Source: Ascaphus truei
Taxonomy: Eukaryota; Chordata; Amphibia; Anura; Ascaphidae
DNA: 64,000 nt
Assembly (NCBI GenBank): GCA_036426205.1
Contig: CM071568.1
Span: 35,691,623-35,755,622 of the forward strand
Reading direction: 5' to 3'
How positions within the stretch are numbered: position 1 is the stretch's first letter; the number at the start of each line of letters is the position of its first letter. Below, piece after piece: positions 43,185 to 53,999 of the stretch. A model generated the notes under the pieces. The model was not told the DNA's origin. It saw nothing but the letters and a program-made list of their open reading frames with translations, and searched no databases. Made by a program: the position numbers and the translations under genes.

Positions 43185-44187
43185 TTACACCCCCCCTCTC
43201 TCTCAATGAACTACAGAATGCAATGTGGCCATGACGAAGAAGAGAAAGACTGAAAATTTGTATTACTGTTTTTATTATTATAAATTTGCATTATTCATGA
43301 TTATTTGTATTTTCCATTCTTCCATGATTATCCCCCGGCCCTTAATTTTGAACTGACAGAAGAACTACAGTACGTGTACAAAGAAGATAAAGACTGATAT
43401 TTGTATTAGTCATGATTATTTGTATTTTTTATTCCTGATAAAATAAATATTTCTTTACCTTCACGATAATCATAATCATTGAAAGACACCCCCACCCCTC
43501 ACATTGTAAGGTTTGTGTGTGAAGTGGTGGGGGGGGGAGTGGTTGAAGGGCCATGAAGGGCTAATCAGATTAACATATTAAATTTGGGAACGGATTATCA
43601 CATTTGTGAGAGGTGTCGATAAGAAGTTGAAATCCTTGAGCCTTGTGTGTGTGCGGGGGGGGGGGGAATAAGGGAGGGAAGCTGTATGATGGATTACCTA
43701 TAGTTAAAAGAAATATTTTCAACAGGTCATCATAATGTTTTGATCCCCACACCCCCAAATAAAAATCACAGTACTATGCCACCCACCTCATAAAGAACGT
43801 GCATGACTAGTGTAGAATTAAAAAGCAACAGTACTGATTGACTCTCAGAATATCAAGAATTGTTATGCATGAACATGTCGAGAAACGGAAAAAAAAATAA
43901 CAAAAAATAACCAAACTTTTTTTTCAGACTTGAACTTCTAAATGAATGGAAATTCATACACGCATGCGCAGGTATGTAATGCCACACTTGGGAAGATTCA
44001 AGCCAGAAAGCCATCCTTTACAAATGAATGGTGTGGGAGAGGAGTAGATAAGAAGTTGAAATCCTTGAGCCTTGTGTGTGCGGGGGCGAGGGGGAGAGCG
44101 CTGTATGATGGATTATCAGTTCAAAGAAATATTTTCAAAATGTCATCATAATGTTTAATGCACCGAAATGTGATACTGTAACACGCC
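43185..44187. other. 5' side of the BEN-like gene; contains a direct duplication
   Basis: About 115 bp at 43617-43742 ('gataagaagttgaaatcctt', 'gagccttgtgtgtg', 'ctgtatgatggatta', 'tcatcataatgtt') recurs at 44046-44158 with about 85-90 percent identity by eye. Another GCATGCGC site is at 43962. No frame with a domain is seen. Confidence 0.6.
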
Positions 44188-44243
44188 TATGCGTTTCAAC
44201 AATGTTCAAAAGAGACATACTGTACAGTACACGCATGCGCATA
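44188..44243 (-). repeat. Inverted-pair arm, right (partner 41476-41542)
   Basis: Ends in 'cgcatgcgcat', an NRF1-like palindrome. See the left arm for the shared blocks. Confidence 0.6.
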
Positions 44244-44449
44244 AAATAAACAGTATGAATAGAAGTAAAAGTATTGATTACTAAATAATACATACACTGT
44301 AGAAATGTGATAATTTTATATTCGAAGAAGACGCAACATTATATTTTTGTAATACTGTATAAATCTTCAAATTTACAATTACTGCGGGCGCACAAAGACT
44401 TGCAGAAAATGTACGACTGTACTGTAGGTTGAATTGCTATTAGACTTTA

Positions 44450-44621
44450 CAGTGATCGTCCACCTGAGTTTTTAGACAGTATTGCAGTATTGCAGACAGC
44501 GCTAAAAATCCGAGCGCTAACATATCGCAAACCGCTCCGGAAAAAAAGAAAACAGACGTCTGGCCGCGGTTATCAGAGCGGCGCGGCTACGGCCGCCTTA
44601 GGATAAAGGCAGTCGCAGCTG
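44450..44621. mobile_element. MITE C, short relative of MITE A/B
   Basis: The right end, reversed, reads CAGCTGCGACTGCCTTTATC then CTAAGG, and is flanked by TA (44622-44623). This is clearly the MITE A/B end type. The left end CAGTGATCGTCCACCTGAGT after TA (44448-44449) is a weaker match. The interior is CpG-rich. Confidence 0.45.
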
Positions 44622-44644
44622 TACCTTGTTTTGCCTTAGTGAAG

Positions 44645-44952
44645 GATCCTGGTACAAATATAAATGTATCAAAAGTCCTGGTCTCCCGTGACAGGAATTA
44701 GCATCTGCTGTGTGAAGAGATTTTAAACTAGCGGGCTTAGGGAGGATTTGTTCCTATAAAGTACACCTAGTTTGGCATACTGTAGATTTTGTATGTTAGG
44801 CTATCAATGTGCAACCCAAATGTTACATGGGAGTAAACCATATGTTAAGATATTTGAAACTAGTGACAGGGGCTAAGATGGTACTGAGTTGGTTCTGATC
44901 TGAAGTTCTGTCATTGGTAGCTTTGGTCCCAAATACCAATTTTGCAGTATTG
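44645..44952 (-). pseudogene. LINE-X fragment (first half of a split copy)
   Basis: Matches 61.05-61.31 kb, a minus-strand LINE-X segment whose translation includes 'TSFKYLGIWFDSNLTF'. It stops at the solo LTR and resumes at 45684. Confidence 0.8.
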
Positions 44953-45683
44953 TGAGAAAGTTGAGTGTGTCATACTGTAAAGGGGGGTCTGAATTAAACA
45001 GCACTAGGATCTAAGCAGCTATTTTTTGTCTGTCATCCATCTTGATGTGTTTATGTTTCTATCTGTGTCACCCATTTTGTCTTCTGTTTGCATGAAAGCT
45101 ACACGAAATGGAAGTTTGAATATGAAAGAAATATTTTTATTTTTCTTGCTCTCAGCTAATTTTTTTGTTGTTGTTGATATTAAGCCATCTAGCTAGCTGC
45201 AAACCTTGAGACAGAGATAAGCCGTTGTGAAAACTGAAATCAGAAATAGGCGTCACTTCTCACATTTAAAGTGATAAAAGTAGAGAGGGAGGGTCTTGTG
45301 GTCAAATGTACCCCTGTAAGAAATACATAAACATAAAAGACCCTGAAAAGTTGCGTATGTGGACTAAAAGGGCACGAGCTGGTATAATGAATTTAGCTGA
45401 CTCTCATGTTAATTGTTGTTATCCTTATACATTTATGTTATGAAACTAATGTTCTTATATTCATTTTTGTTTATCTTATACGCATATGTAATGATGCACA
45501 AGCCACCTCATAAAGGGGGCGTGAGCTTTAGTATTAGGGTATAAATATATCTTGGAGGCCTCATAACTGGCAGAGGGCTTTTGTTTATAAGCTGTCTCCT
45601 ATGTGCACCTGTACACAAAAAAAACTAATTTGTTATTCTGCAATTTAATCCTCAGATTGTATTTTTTATTCACGCTTTTCACA
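44953..45683 (+). mobile_element. Solo LTR, 731 bp, with ATTG target duplication
   Basis: The LINE-X sequence is interrupted by a block starting TGAGAAAGTTG and ending CTTTTCACA, flanked on both sides by ATTG (44949-44952 and 45684-45687). TG...CA ends and a 4-bp duplication are the marks of a retroviral or gypsy LTR left by recombination. A 'gggtataaatata' TATA-like box lies at about 45537 with transcription-start-like sequence after it, suggesting plus orientation. No AATAAA is obvious. Confidence 0.8.
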
Positions 45684-46160
45684 ATTGTCAGTGTTTAAAA
45701 ACAGTGTGTTTTGGGAAATCTGTTTTTTGAGTGTCAAAAAATTAGTTTGAAATACGTGTTCAAGGTCAGAGAGGCTAGGACTGTGTGCATATAGGATTGT
45801 GTCATCCACATGCATGTGTATTGAAGCTCCCTTACAAACTGTAGGAAGATCATTGATGAAGACTGAAAAGAGTAGGGGCCCCAGGACAGAGCCTTGTGGG
45901 ACACCTCAGGTAATGTCCAAGAGGATGGAGCTAGAACCTGAGATTTTGATGTCCCCATTTTTAAAGATTGGGATAACTGGCAATTTTCCAGGTCTTAGGG
46001 ATATGGCCTGAAGACAAAATATAGTTGATTAGGGAAACAAGCCGTTTGGCAATAGCTGGGGCACCAAGTGATAGGAACTTTGATTGCAGAAGATCAGGTC
46101 CGCATTGGCTGCTTAGTTTTAATTTGATGAGTGCTTGTGTAATCTCCTCTCCAAATACTG
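45684..46160 (-). pseudogene. LINE-X reverse transcriptase fragment (second half)
   Basis: Minus strand: translation near 45910-45790 gives 'GVPQGSVLGPLLFSVFINDL' and 'MHVDDTILYAHS', the RT B and C motifs with VDD in place of ADD. An upstream part of RT follows to about 46160 with stops. It joins 44645-44952 across the solo LTR. Confidence 0.8.
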
Positions 46161-46379
46161 GAACAAATTAAAAATGGTGGGCAGTGTTGGGGGATGGCGG
46201 GGCTATAGCGGATATCCCAGATTGTGCTTCATGTTTGTAATTCACTATTAGTGTTCACTTATTCACTGTGTATTATATAAAGTCACACATTATATTGTGT
46301 CACTTGAATCACTATTCACATTGGTTGTGAATGGAGCCCCTACATTATTTCACCTTTTTGTTTACAAAGAACTAGATTA
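46161..46379. other. Spacer between opposed LINE-X copies
   Basis: No feature recognised. A short tandem of 'ttattcactgtg' and 'gtgtcacttgaatcac' phrases. Confidence 0.3.
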
Positions 46380-46868
46380 GCCATCACGTAAGTCTAGGCG
46401 CAAAGTTCATCTTTCCTGTCTTGCCTTCAAATACTTCTTGGGCAAGCTACCCCAATATCTGAACAAGTTCCTCTCCCCCACCACATGTTGCACTTATCAC
46501 CCGAGATCTGACTTCAGGGGACTGGTCATGGTCCCAAGGTTCAACAAAGTATCCAGCCGCTCTGCATTGTCTTACCATGCACCCAACACCTGGAAAAATC
46601 TACTTGAGACTCTCAAGCCGCCACCAGTCTATGTTCTTTCCAAACTAAAGCTGTCTCACATTCTATTCTGGTCTATTTCTGTTACATGCGCCTATAACAT
46701 ATTTTATCTTTAACTGTTCATGCAATGTCTTTATAAATTGTTCACCTAATGTAACCGTGTATTTGTAACCATGTATATGTCATCATAACTCTGTGCCCTG
46801 GACATACATGAAAACGAGTGGTAACTCTCAATGTATTACTTCCTGTTAAAACCTTTTATAAATAAATA
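46380..46868 (+). mobile_element. LINE-X 3' end, plus strand
   Basis: The frame reads 'RRKVHLSCLAFKYFLGKLPQ' and 'RFNKVSSRSALSYHAPNTWK', then the family 3' UTR ('ggacatacatgaaaacgagtgg', 'aatgtattacttcctgttaa') and the 'ataaataa' tail at 46860. It is 5'-truncated in the last 110 residues of ORF2. Confidence 0.85.
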
Positions 46869-47590
46869 TTTTGGTATTTTACGACTCGCCTATGTGGGAT
46901 TACAGTTTATGTTTATGGTCTCTACCACAACTGTAACCATATTCATACAGATCTACCTAACTTTTTTGTGGTCCTAAGCCTTAGTTTGTTCACCAGACTA
47001 GCGAGTGCACACTATTGGCGGTTTTCTATCCTAGACTAATCTTTATCTAAGGAGTGACACTCTTGCTTACATTACCCTTTTGTTTTGTGAAGATAGAGGT
47101 AAGAATTGAAAGGGTGCTGGCTTTGGGGTGGTGAGAATCCATTTAAGGGGTAAAAGTTACTGATGGTGAGTTTCCTTGCAAGCTGGAGCACAGGTTACGT
47201 TGATGGACAAGTGGTTTAGCCCTATTTAGCCATCAAGGTCAATATGGTCGATGCTGTTTTGCTCACCCCACTGCTGGGACACTCCTCCACCACCCACTTC
47301 ACCGCTAACGTAATAGACTAACCTTAAACCTAACCTAAAAACCTTTAACAGTAATCCCTTACAGTAACCACTAAAACACATCAAATTAATCCCTACTCTA
47401 ATTGCTAAAATCCCTCAAATTAAACCCCTGATATCCAGTCCTGTTACTTTGCCACATTTCCATTCCATTGTACCACTCCCCATTAATTTAAATTATTTGG
47501 TTGACTAGTTTTTATAGTTGTATCTGGAATTATGGGATATACAAATAACAGGCAAATGCTATGCTTAATATTCTTTGCCTTCAGTTATTT
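46869..47590. other. No gene seen
   Basis: Mixed-composition sequence. 47.3-47.45 kb is a CT/AA-rich cryptic repeat ('aacctaacctaaaa'). Confidence 0.4.
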
Positions 47591-48838
47591 ATTTATTTGT
47601 TTGTAAAATGTTTTACCAGGAAGTAATACATTAAGTTACCTCTCGTTTTAAAGTATGTCCAGGGCATAGAGTTAATATGATAAATAATACATGGTTACAA
47701 ATACAGTTACATAAATGAACAGGTATACATTATATACAAGACATTGCATGCACAGTTAGAGATAATATATATATACATCCTCACTTTTAAAGCTTTACAC
47801 TCTTCTGCTCCTCCTTACATCTCAACCCTAATTTCTCGCTATGCTCAATCCCGACTCTTGCATTCTGCTCAAGGATGTCTTCTCTCTACTCCTTTTGTAT
47901 CTAAAGCCCTCTCCCGCCTTAAACCTTTCTCACTGACTGCCCCATACCTCTGGAATGCCCTTCCCCATAATACCCGACTAGCATCCTTTTTATCCACCTT
48001 TAAAACCCACCTTAAGACACACTTGGTTAAAGAAGCATATGAGTAGCACCGTGGCTAATACTATACACGATACATAAAGCTTGTCACTGCAGACGCACTT
48101 ACCTGAATGCCCTCCTACTGTCTTTGTACGTTCTCGACAGCAATTAGATTGTAAGCTCTTCAGAGCAAGGACTCCTCTTCCGACATGTTACTTTTATGTC
48201 TGAAGCACTTATTCCCATGACCTGTTATTTGTATAATTTATTATTTATATGATTGTTACGTGTATTACTGCTGTGAAGCGATATGTACATTAATGGCGCT
48301 ATATAAATAAAGACATACATACATATTATAGGCAAATGTACGGTAACAGTTACAGGCCAGATGTAAATGTGAGACAGCTTTAGTTTTGAAAGAACTTAGA
48401 CTGTTGGTGGCTGTGAGAATCTCTGGTAGATTGTTCCAGTTTAGGGGTGCACGGTAAGAGAAGAATGGCGGCCAGATACTTTGCTGAACCTTGGGACTAT
48501 GAACAGTCTTTTGGAGTCAGATCTCAGATGATAAGTGCTGCATGTGGTAGGGGTGAGGAGCTTGTTCAGATAGATGGGTAGCTTGCCCAGAAAGTATTTG
48601 AAGGCAAGACAGGAAAGATGAACTTTGCGTCTAGACTCAAGTGATGACCAATCTAATTCTTTAAGCATTTCTCAGTGATATGTGTTGTAGTTTCATTGGA
48701 GAACAAAACAGCATATTAAATTGTAGAGGGTATCATGTTTGCTATGTTGGGTTTGCGTTGCCGAGCCGTATACTATGTCCACATAGTCGATAATTGGCAT
48801 TAGCATCTGCTGTGCAATACACTTTCTGACCGGCAGGA
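47591..48838 (-). mobile_element. LINE-X 3' end, minus strand, split by an L2-like LINE
   Basis: The tail 'tatttatttatttg' at 47584-47598 begins the reversed 3' UTR. Coding sequence at 48668-48441 reads 'LKELDWSSLESRRKVHLSCL' and 'TYHLRSDSKRLFIVPRFSKV'. 47766-48328 is foreign. The 5' end at 48838 abuts a PLE pseudo-LTR. Confidence 0.85.
47766..48328 (+). mobile_element. L2-like LINE 3' end nested in LINE-X
   Basis: The C-terminal frame 'ILTFKALHSSAPPYISTLIS' then 'LTAPYLWNALPHNTRLASFL' is the end of an L2-type ORF2. Its 3' UTR ends 'ttaatggcgctatataaata' and an (acat)n tail, typical of this LINE group. The flanks share 'ATAATATAT'/'ATTATA'-like sequence, a possible target duplication. Confidence 0.8.
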
Positions 48839-49600
48839 TTTGACAAAGACCAGTTGTTGGTTGAAACGCGTGGGAGGTATTTTATTGTTCACTCTTGTAT
48901 GTTGCAATAAATATTTTTTCATCTTTACTCATCTCTGGAACCACAGTTTTTTCTTTACACTCAGAAGAGAATCGGATCATTTTGGAGTGCCCTGGAGCCT
49001 GTTTTCTAGCCTGCATGCATTAGGCCTCTGGAGGCACCCTTACTGGAGGAGGAGAAGGAGGAGTTTACACTGTGGAAGTGCAGTGCAACCTGACTGACTG
49101 TGAAGGAGGACAGAAACTCAATATGGAGCCTGTGTGAAGCAGCAAGAGGTGATTTCCCTACTGTTCAGCCCATGAGTGAGAAACCTTTCTGTCAGGACTG
49201 CTGCATTTCATTCCTGTGAGGGAGGAGGACATCATTGGATACATCCAGGAGAGTAAGAGGTACTTATTGCCTTACTTTTTCCCCCACCCCACCTCCTCTC
49301 CCTGGACATTGTTGTTATTTATTTACACTCCCCCCTCCTCCCCCCTCTCGATCTTCAAGGATTCTACAGAGTGTTTCTATCCACCTGCCTTTGAGCGTAT
49401 GGCAGCGTCTTTTTTGTAAATTTGTGATGTTTGCCATTAGAGTGAGTGGTGGTTGGTTTGCTGGTTTTCAGAGTTCTCACCAACATTCAGAAGATAGTGA
49501 AAAAAATGGGAGAAGTGCCCCCAAACTGATGCTACAATACTGCGATGCCAGTTCAATATAAAACAGTCAATGGAAGAACCGGTATGTATAAGAAATAAAC
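48839..49600 (+). mobile_element. PLE pseudo-LTR fragment with degenerate hammerhead
   Basis: Opens inside a hammerhead-like segment: UUGACAA (48840-48846), extra A, GACC/GGUU stem II, GAAA (48863-48866), ACGCGU. Stem I is not complementary and the cleavage position is G, so this copy is dead. Truncation inside the motif may explain it. The sequence then reads like other pseudo-LTRs, with AATAAA at about 48906. The 108-aa frames here lack domains. Confidence 0.5.
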
Positions 49601-49689
49601 AAGTGGCTCCTCCTGCATAGCCAATAGAGGTGCAAAGCCGGTGCAGCCACCACCTTACCTGACCCCGTCGGAATGGCCCTCAAGCCTCC

Positions 49690-49832
49690 TTGCTGGTAAA
49701 CTCCCCCGACCGAGCTGTATCCGAGGGAGCCAACCTCCCACCTCGGCCCTGTATCCGAGGGAGCCGAATCTCCCACCTCTGAGCTGTATCCGAGGGAGCC
49801 GAACCTCCCACCTCAGACTGCAGGGATGGCAA
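49690..49832. repeat. Minisatellite, about 39-bp unit, 3 copies
   Basis: 'ctgtatccgagggagccgaa' with 'cctcccacctc' repeated three times. It is not CRISPR-like, because there are no unique spacers. Confidence 0.85.
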
Positions 49833-50164
49833 CCCGGGATGCCCGAACCAAGGTAAGGGTAGAGACCTGTAAAACAAGAGCCTCCAGCTGTCTCACCGGG
49901 TGCCTGCAAAACCTCCCGCATCGATGTTGCCAGGTATCGTGCAGGGGGTGGCGGCTGAAGGGTAACCGGCAGACGTCCACACCTTCATGATGGTCGTCTC
50001 CGTCAGATCTCTTCTTCTGCTGGTGTACAGGTGGGTGGAAGGAGTCCCGTTCTTACACTGGCTAAACAGGAACCACTATGCAGCTCTGGAGGAAATCCTC
50101 AGGGTGGAACAGCTGCTGTGTAAAAATGAACTGGATAGGCGTGCTACCATACCAATATTAGATT
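49833..50164. other. No gene seen
   Basis: GC-balanced sequence following the minisatellite, without frame or repeat assignment. Confidence 0.35.
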
Positions 50165-51037
50165 AGGGAAAAACGGGAGTGAAGGTAGAGCACTGCAAAT
50201 AGCAAAAAGGGCTGGAGGCAAAAAATTTAAATGAACTATTTATTGGGCATATGAGCCATATGGACAGACACACAATTTAAAAAAAACTCTGACGCGTTTC
50301 CCGCCGTGGAGGCGCTTTATCAAAGAGTACTGGTGTTCATTCAATGCCTGGTAATATAGTGATCTGATGTAAATGCACGCCCTCTACACGTTTCAATTCA
50401 ATTAAGTAATCAAAAGGAATGTCAGTGATAAGGAAGCAAGATGTAAAACTATAGGGCAAAAGTCACATCAACACAGCTGATTACTAACCAGGCATGAGTA
50501 AACAATGTTTAAAAACACAAAAATAGAACAGAATAATGGTTAAAAAACAAACGAAAACATACACTGTGAATGTCTAATTCAGAAGACAAAAGGGAAATAC
50601 ATCTCATGAAATAATAATAAAATCAAAAAGAAATAGAAAACCTATAAATAAATAATAAATATGAAAACAATAAATCAATGAAAAGAATAATAATAGTGAT
50701 AAGAGATAATAAAGAATTAATAAGATATAATCATAGTTACTGTATAAATATATAGTTATAATAGATAAGAAAGAAAATATAAATATAAAAAATAAAAAAA
50801 TAAGGAGAGTGTATGTAAACATGTGATCTAATACAAATGTAAAATAATAAACATAAATGTGAAATATTAAAAACCCTTCTTTAAAAATATATATAACAAA
50901 TAATGTCACCTTCGTGTATGCAATACATAAATCTATAAGTGCCAATCAATTTAAAGATATCAGTTTTTCATTTTTGCCTCCCGCCCTTTTTGGTATTTGC
51001 AGTGCTCTACCTTCACTCCCGTTTTTCAGTAGATAGT
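50165..51037. mobile_element. PLE-derived unit with about 75-bp inverted ends
   Basis: 'acgggagtgaaggtagagca', 'ctgcaaatagcaaaaagggc', 'ggaggcaaaaa' at 50172-50245 reappears inverted at 50967-51031. The left part carries hammerhead motif (f). The interior from 50.58 to 50.94 kb is an (ataat)-rich low-complexity spacer, which produces a false hydrophobic 113-aa minus-strand frame. No RT or endonuclease is present. Confidence 0.65.
50286..50328 (-). ncRNA. Hammerhead ribozyme motif (f), UUGANAA class
   Basis: Minus strand: stem I ACUCU (50328-50324) pairs perfectly with AGAGU (50290-50286). Core UUGAUAA (50323-50317), extra A, stem II CGCC/GGCG around UCCAC, with one unpaired G on each side, GAAA, ACGCGU, and C before the cleavage site. 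C3 and G8 are both replaced, by U and A. Confidence 0.7.
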
Positions 51038-51342
51038 GCAAGGCTTTTGATTAATCCAGGGTATATGGTGATGTTGGGTGTTGACCAGGAGGGAGGAATT
51101 TGTAGTTGATAGAGAGAGAAACATTTCCATAAGGCCACAAGGAAGAACAAAGTTGAGGAACATAGCAGGTTCATTATCACAGAGGTAGGTAATGTTGCAT
51201 GAGTTAAGACTCTTAAGAACATAAAATATTGAGTACATATTTGTGATGGTGAGTACCATGACGTGTATGCTGGCTTTTTCTGTTTGTTAATATTTTGCAA
51301 AAAATTTGCACGGCACCAATATCTAACACGCATCATGCATTA
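51038..51342. other. No gene seen
   Basis: Minus-strand frames of 77 and 107 residues overlap here without domains. Confidence 0.35.
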
Positions 51343-51500
51343 AATAGAGATAGCCTTGTTAGTCCAGTTGTGATAATGCAGAGTAAATGAGTACCTCAGT
51401 ATTAGGTGATACCTTTTTAAGTTGGACTAACAATTGATATTAAAAGACAAACAATTGAGGAGTCTCTCATCTTCAGGCCTGGTAATACTAATTTACAAAA
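51343..51500. repeat. Unclassified repeat of the 'gttagtcc...gatacc...gagtctctcatcttcagg' type
   Basis: The arrangement ('tagccttgttagtcc', 'taggtgatacctttttaa', 'gttggactaaca', 'aggagtctctcatcttcagg') is reminiscent of the repeat at 24.27-24.42 kb ('gtgttagccgagc', 'gatgatacc', 'gtggctaacg', 'ctgatctcttcttccgg'), which suggests one diverged family. Confidence 0.4.
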
Positions 51501-53199
51501 GATTCAATGAGTTTAACACATATGGAAAAACCAAGATAAGAAGCTAAAGTCAATGAGGTAGAGAAGGAACAGCAGAGGGGATTGTACATAAACAGACAGG
51601 CCAATAAATGGATGAAAGTGATAGTGAGAGATGTTGAGAGCATGTAAGACAATACGCAACAGAAACATAACAGTGGGCAAATGTTTCATAGTCATTTATG
51701 AAAATTGTATTGTTATAAAAAGGATTACATATTTACATGTTTCCATTCTGGAGCTATTGAACGTAGCCATTAGTGCATTCCACTAAGCACTGTAGTACAT
51801 TTTACATTCTCTATAGTGTCCTGATCTTTTCTAATAAATAGTACTCAAGTTAAAATATTAGATTATTTCTTTTTCAAAACTCTTGAATGTAATTTTTTCC
51901 AATAGCAAATGTTATTTTTTATGGAAAAATTGCAGATGCCATCATTTTTTATATGAACAAAGGTCGAGTTAATAAAATAATTGTCATTTCATAAGTAATT
52001 TAATACCCAAAAGATGTATTCCAGAACATGCGCTATTAGCATGGCATAATTGTAAACCATGTTGCTTGCATTTCAGAAAGAAAGGACAGATTGTGACGAA
52101 GATAGTATCCCTCACAAGTGACATTAAAAGGGCTAACGGGAAAGCAGAACATTTGTAAATGTAACACTTCATTTGATTATATATCCATATCCTTAATTGT
52201 AATGTTTTATGAAAGAAAAATAAAAAAAATCATAAAATCATCCTATAGCTATTGCAATAATAATGAGTGCTACAGGGATGACATGTTGCATAGTTTAGGA
52301 TTTATTAAGCACATATCAGATGGTCTGCCATTTTTTTTACATCATTAGGAAAATGTTTTTCAAATAACTATGATCCAGGACTCTATAGCATACTGATCAT
52401 AAAATTCATAAATGTGCTAAAGTTCGCAGTTGAAGGGTAATGCATCTTGCAAATAACATTTGGGCTAGCTGTCAACCAGAGCTTTCACAGCTGCTGCAGC
52501 TCATTTGATTGTCCTTTTAATCCTGCAATATTGATGATAAAGTGTTATGTACAGCTGCTTTCAAAACAGGCAAATTTCATACTTCAGAAAATACTCTAGT
52601 CTGAGCAAAATATAAAAATATCACAGGTAATAACATATCATTTGCATGACATTTATTAATGATATGTACAGTATTTAACTGTGCAAAATAACCATACAAT
52701 TTAAATTACATGAATAATATTTCTTAAAATACACAATTTATATAGATACATGCCATCCCAATTTAGTGCCTAATTGAACTTCAAGGACTTGGATTGTGGT
52801 GCGACCAAGTAAATTATTGACTATGCCTCTTTGACCTGTAACTTATTTACCAAATACAACAAAATAAGTCATTTCCAGCAATTCCTGGTCTTCAGTAGAT
52901 ATACGCGGCCTATTCAGGTAGCTTCTATAAAATCACTGCCATATCCACCGGTTAGACATGTTACCTCACGTATGAAATGTGTATTTAAACGGTATTTAGT
53001 ACAATTTTTCACTTCTTATATACCGTTTTGTACAAAATGCCATACCGATCGACTTCACAGTTTCTTTTTCAAAGATCTTACAGTGTGGTTTGCCTGCAGT
53101 CTATCTCCCTGCACAGCTCTTACTGTCGATCACACTGTTTTTATTTTTATTTTCTAAACACGGTATTGAAACAGGAGATCTCTGTCCCTAAAATGTATT
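51501..53199. other. No gene seen; AT-rich single-copy-looking DNA
   Basis: No transposon motif, RNA gene or plausible exon recognised. Frames are short and domain-free. Confidence 0.5.
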
Positions 53200-53412
53200 C
53201 ATTACAGGTCTGGAGACCCTCTGCTTCCTGAGGTACAGGCCGTAAGGGGTGCCAGTATCTCCAACAAGTTTAATTGTCCTGATCACGTGAAAAGGGAGAA
53301 TTAAACGTGTCGGAGATACCGGCACCCCATACGGAGGCCTCTACCTCGGTAAGCAGGGGGTCCCCTGCCCTGAAATTAATGCGGTTCAGCTCCGGAGACC
53401 ACCTGCTTCAGT
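53200..53412. repeat. Hairpin repeat, second full copy
   Basis: Same family as 11665-11912. 'ggtgccagtatctcc' faces 'ggagataccggcacc', and 'ccctctgcttcctgaggtac' faces 'acctcggtaagcaggggg' with differences. The loop is about 50 bp. The arms have drifted more than in the first copy. Confidence 0.75.
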
Positions 53413-53999
53413 AATATGTTAATAAAATTTTAATTAAAACAGAGCTTCATTAACTTAGCGGCTAGCTAGAATTTAATGTTGCTAATTGGCACTATTCAGA
53501 GCAACATTCCCCATTAAGGTAACCAAGTGCCAGTAGATATTACTAATAAATAATACAAGGATGTGTTAGTGTTAACCCAGAGAAGACTTTACAAATGAAC
53601 ACTATAAATGATAACATTCCCTATAATGATCATGGGAGTTCCCCTTTAAGTTTGGTAAAATTACTGCATACAGTATACAATCCGTCAGAGGTACACATGG
53701 ACACAGGTCAGGCTAATGATGGCTGTCTGATCGGGCAGGGAAACCCAAGATTTTAGGATTCCTGTTAAATAATATAAGTTTTGCCCCTGTACCCCCACCC
53801 TAAGTGAAATTGGGGTCATCTGCTTCTCTGGCTACTCCATTTAGGTGTTGTGTTAGAATCCCCTGTAGAAATTACATAATTAGTCAATTGTATGAATTAA
53901 ATTTTTTTTTTTTTTTTTAATTGTTTGTATATTATTAAAACATTGCTATTCATGTACACTTTCATTAAACGTATTTTGGACCACTACTATGGATTGAGT
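53413..53999. other. No gene seen
   Basis: AT-rich. A poly(T) run lies at 53901-53919, and a fragment of the 'ttaacttagcggctagc' repeat at 53449-53466. Confidence 0.4.

Noticed and set aside
40438..44621. MITE A left end and MITE C right end as ends of one 4.2-kb transposon carrying the BEN-like gene
   Set aside because: MITE A has its own better-matching right end and TA flank at 40801, so the pairing is not needed; the forkhead gene would also fall outside.
48839..48877. Hammerhead (k) as an active ribozyme
   Set aside because: Stem I cannot form and the cleavage position is G.
49690..49832. CRISPR-like regular repeats
   Set aside because: Three contiguous copies without distinct spacers in a eukaryotic context: a minisatellite.
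50604..50945. 113-aa hydrophobic frame resembling a multi-pass membrane protein
   Set aside because: Lies in an (ataat)-rich low-complexity spacer; the I/F/L/Y content is dictated by AT-rich codons.
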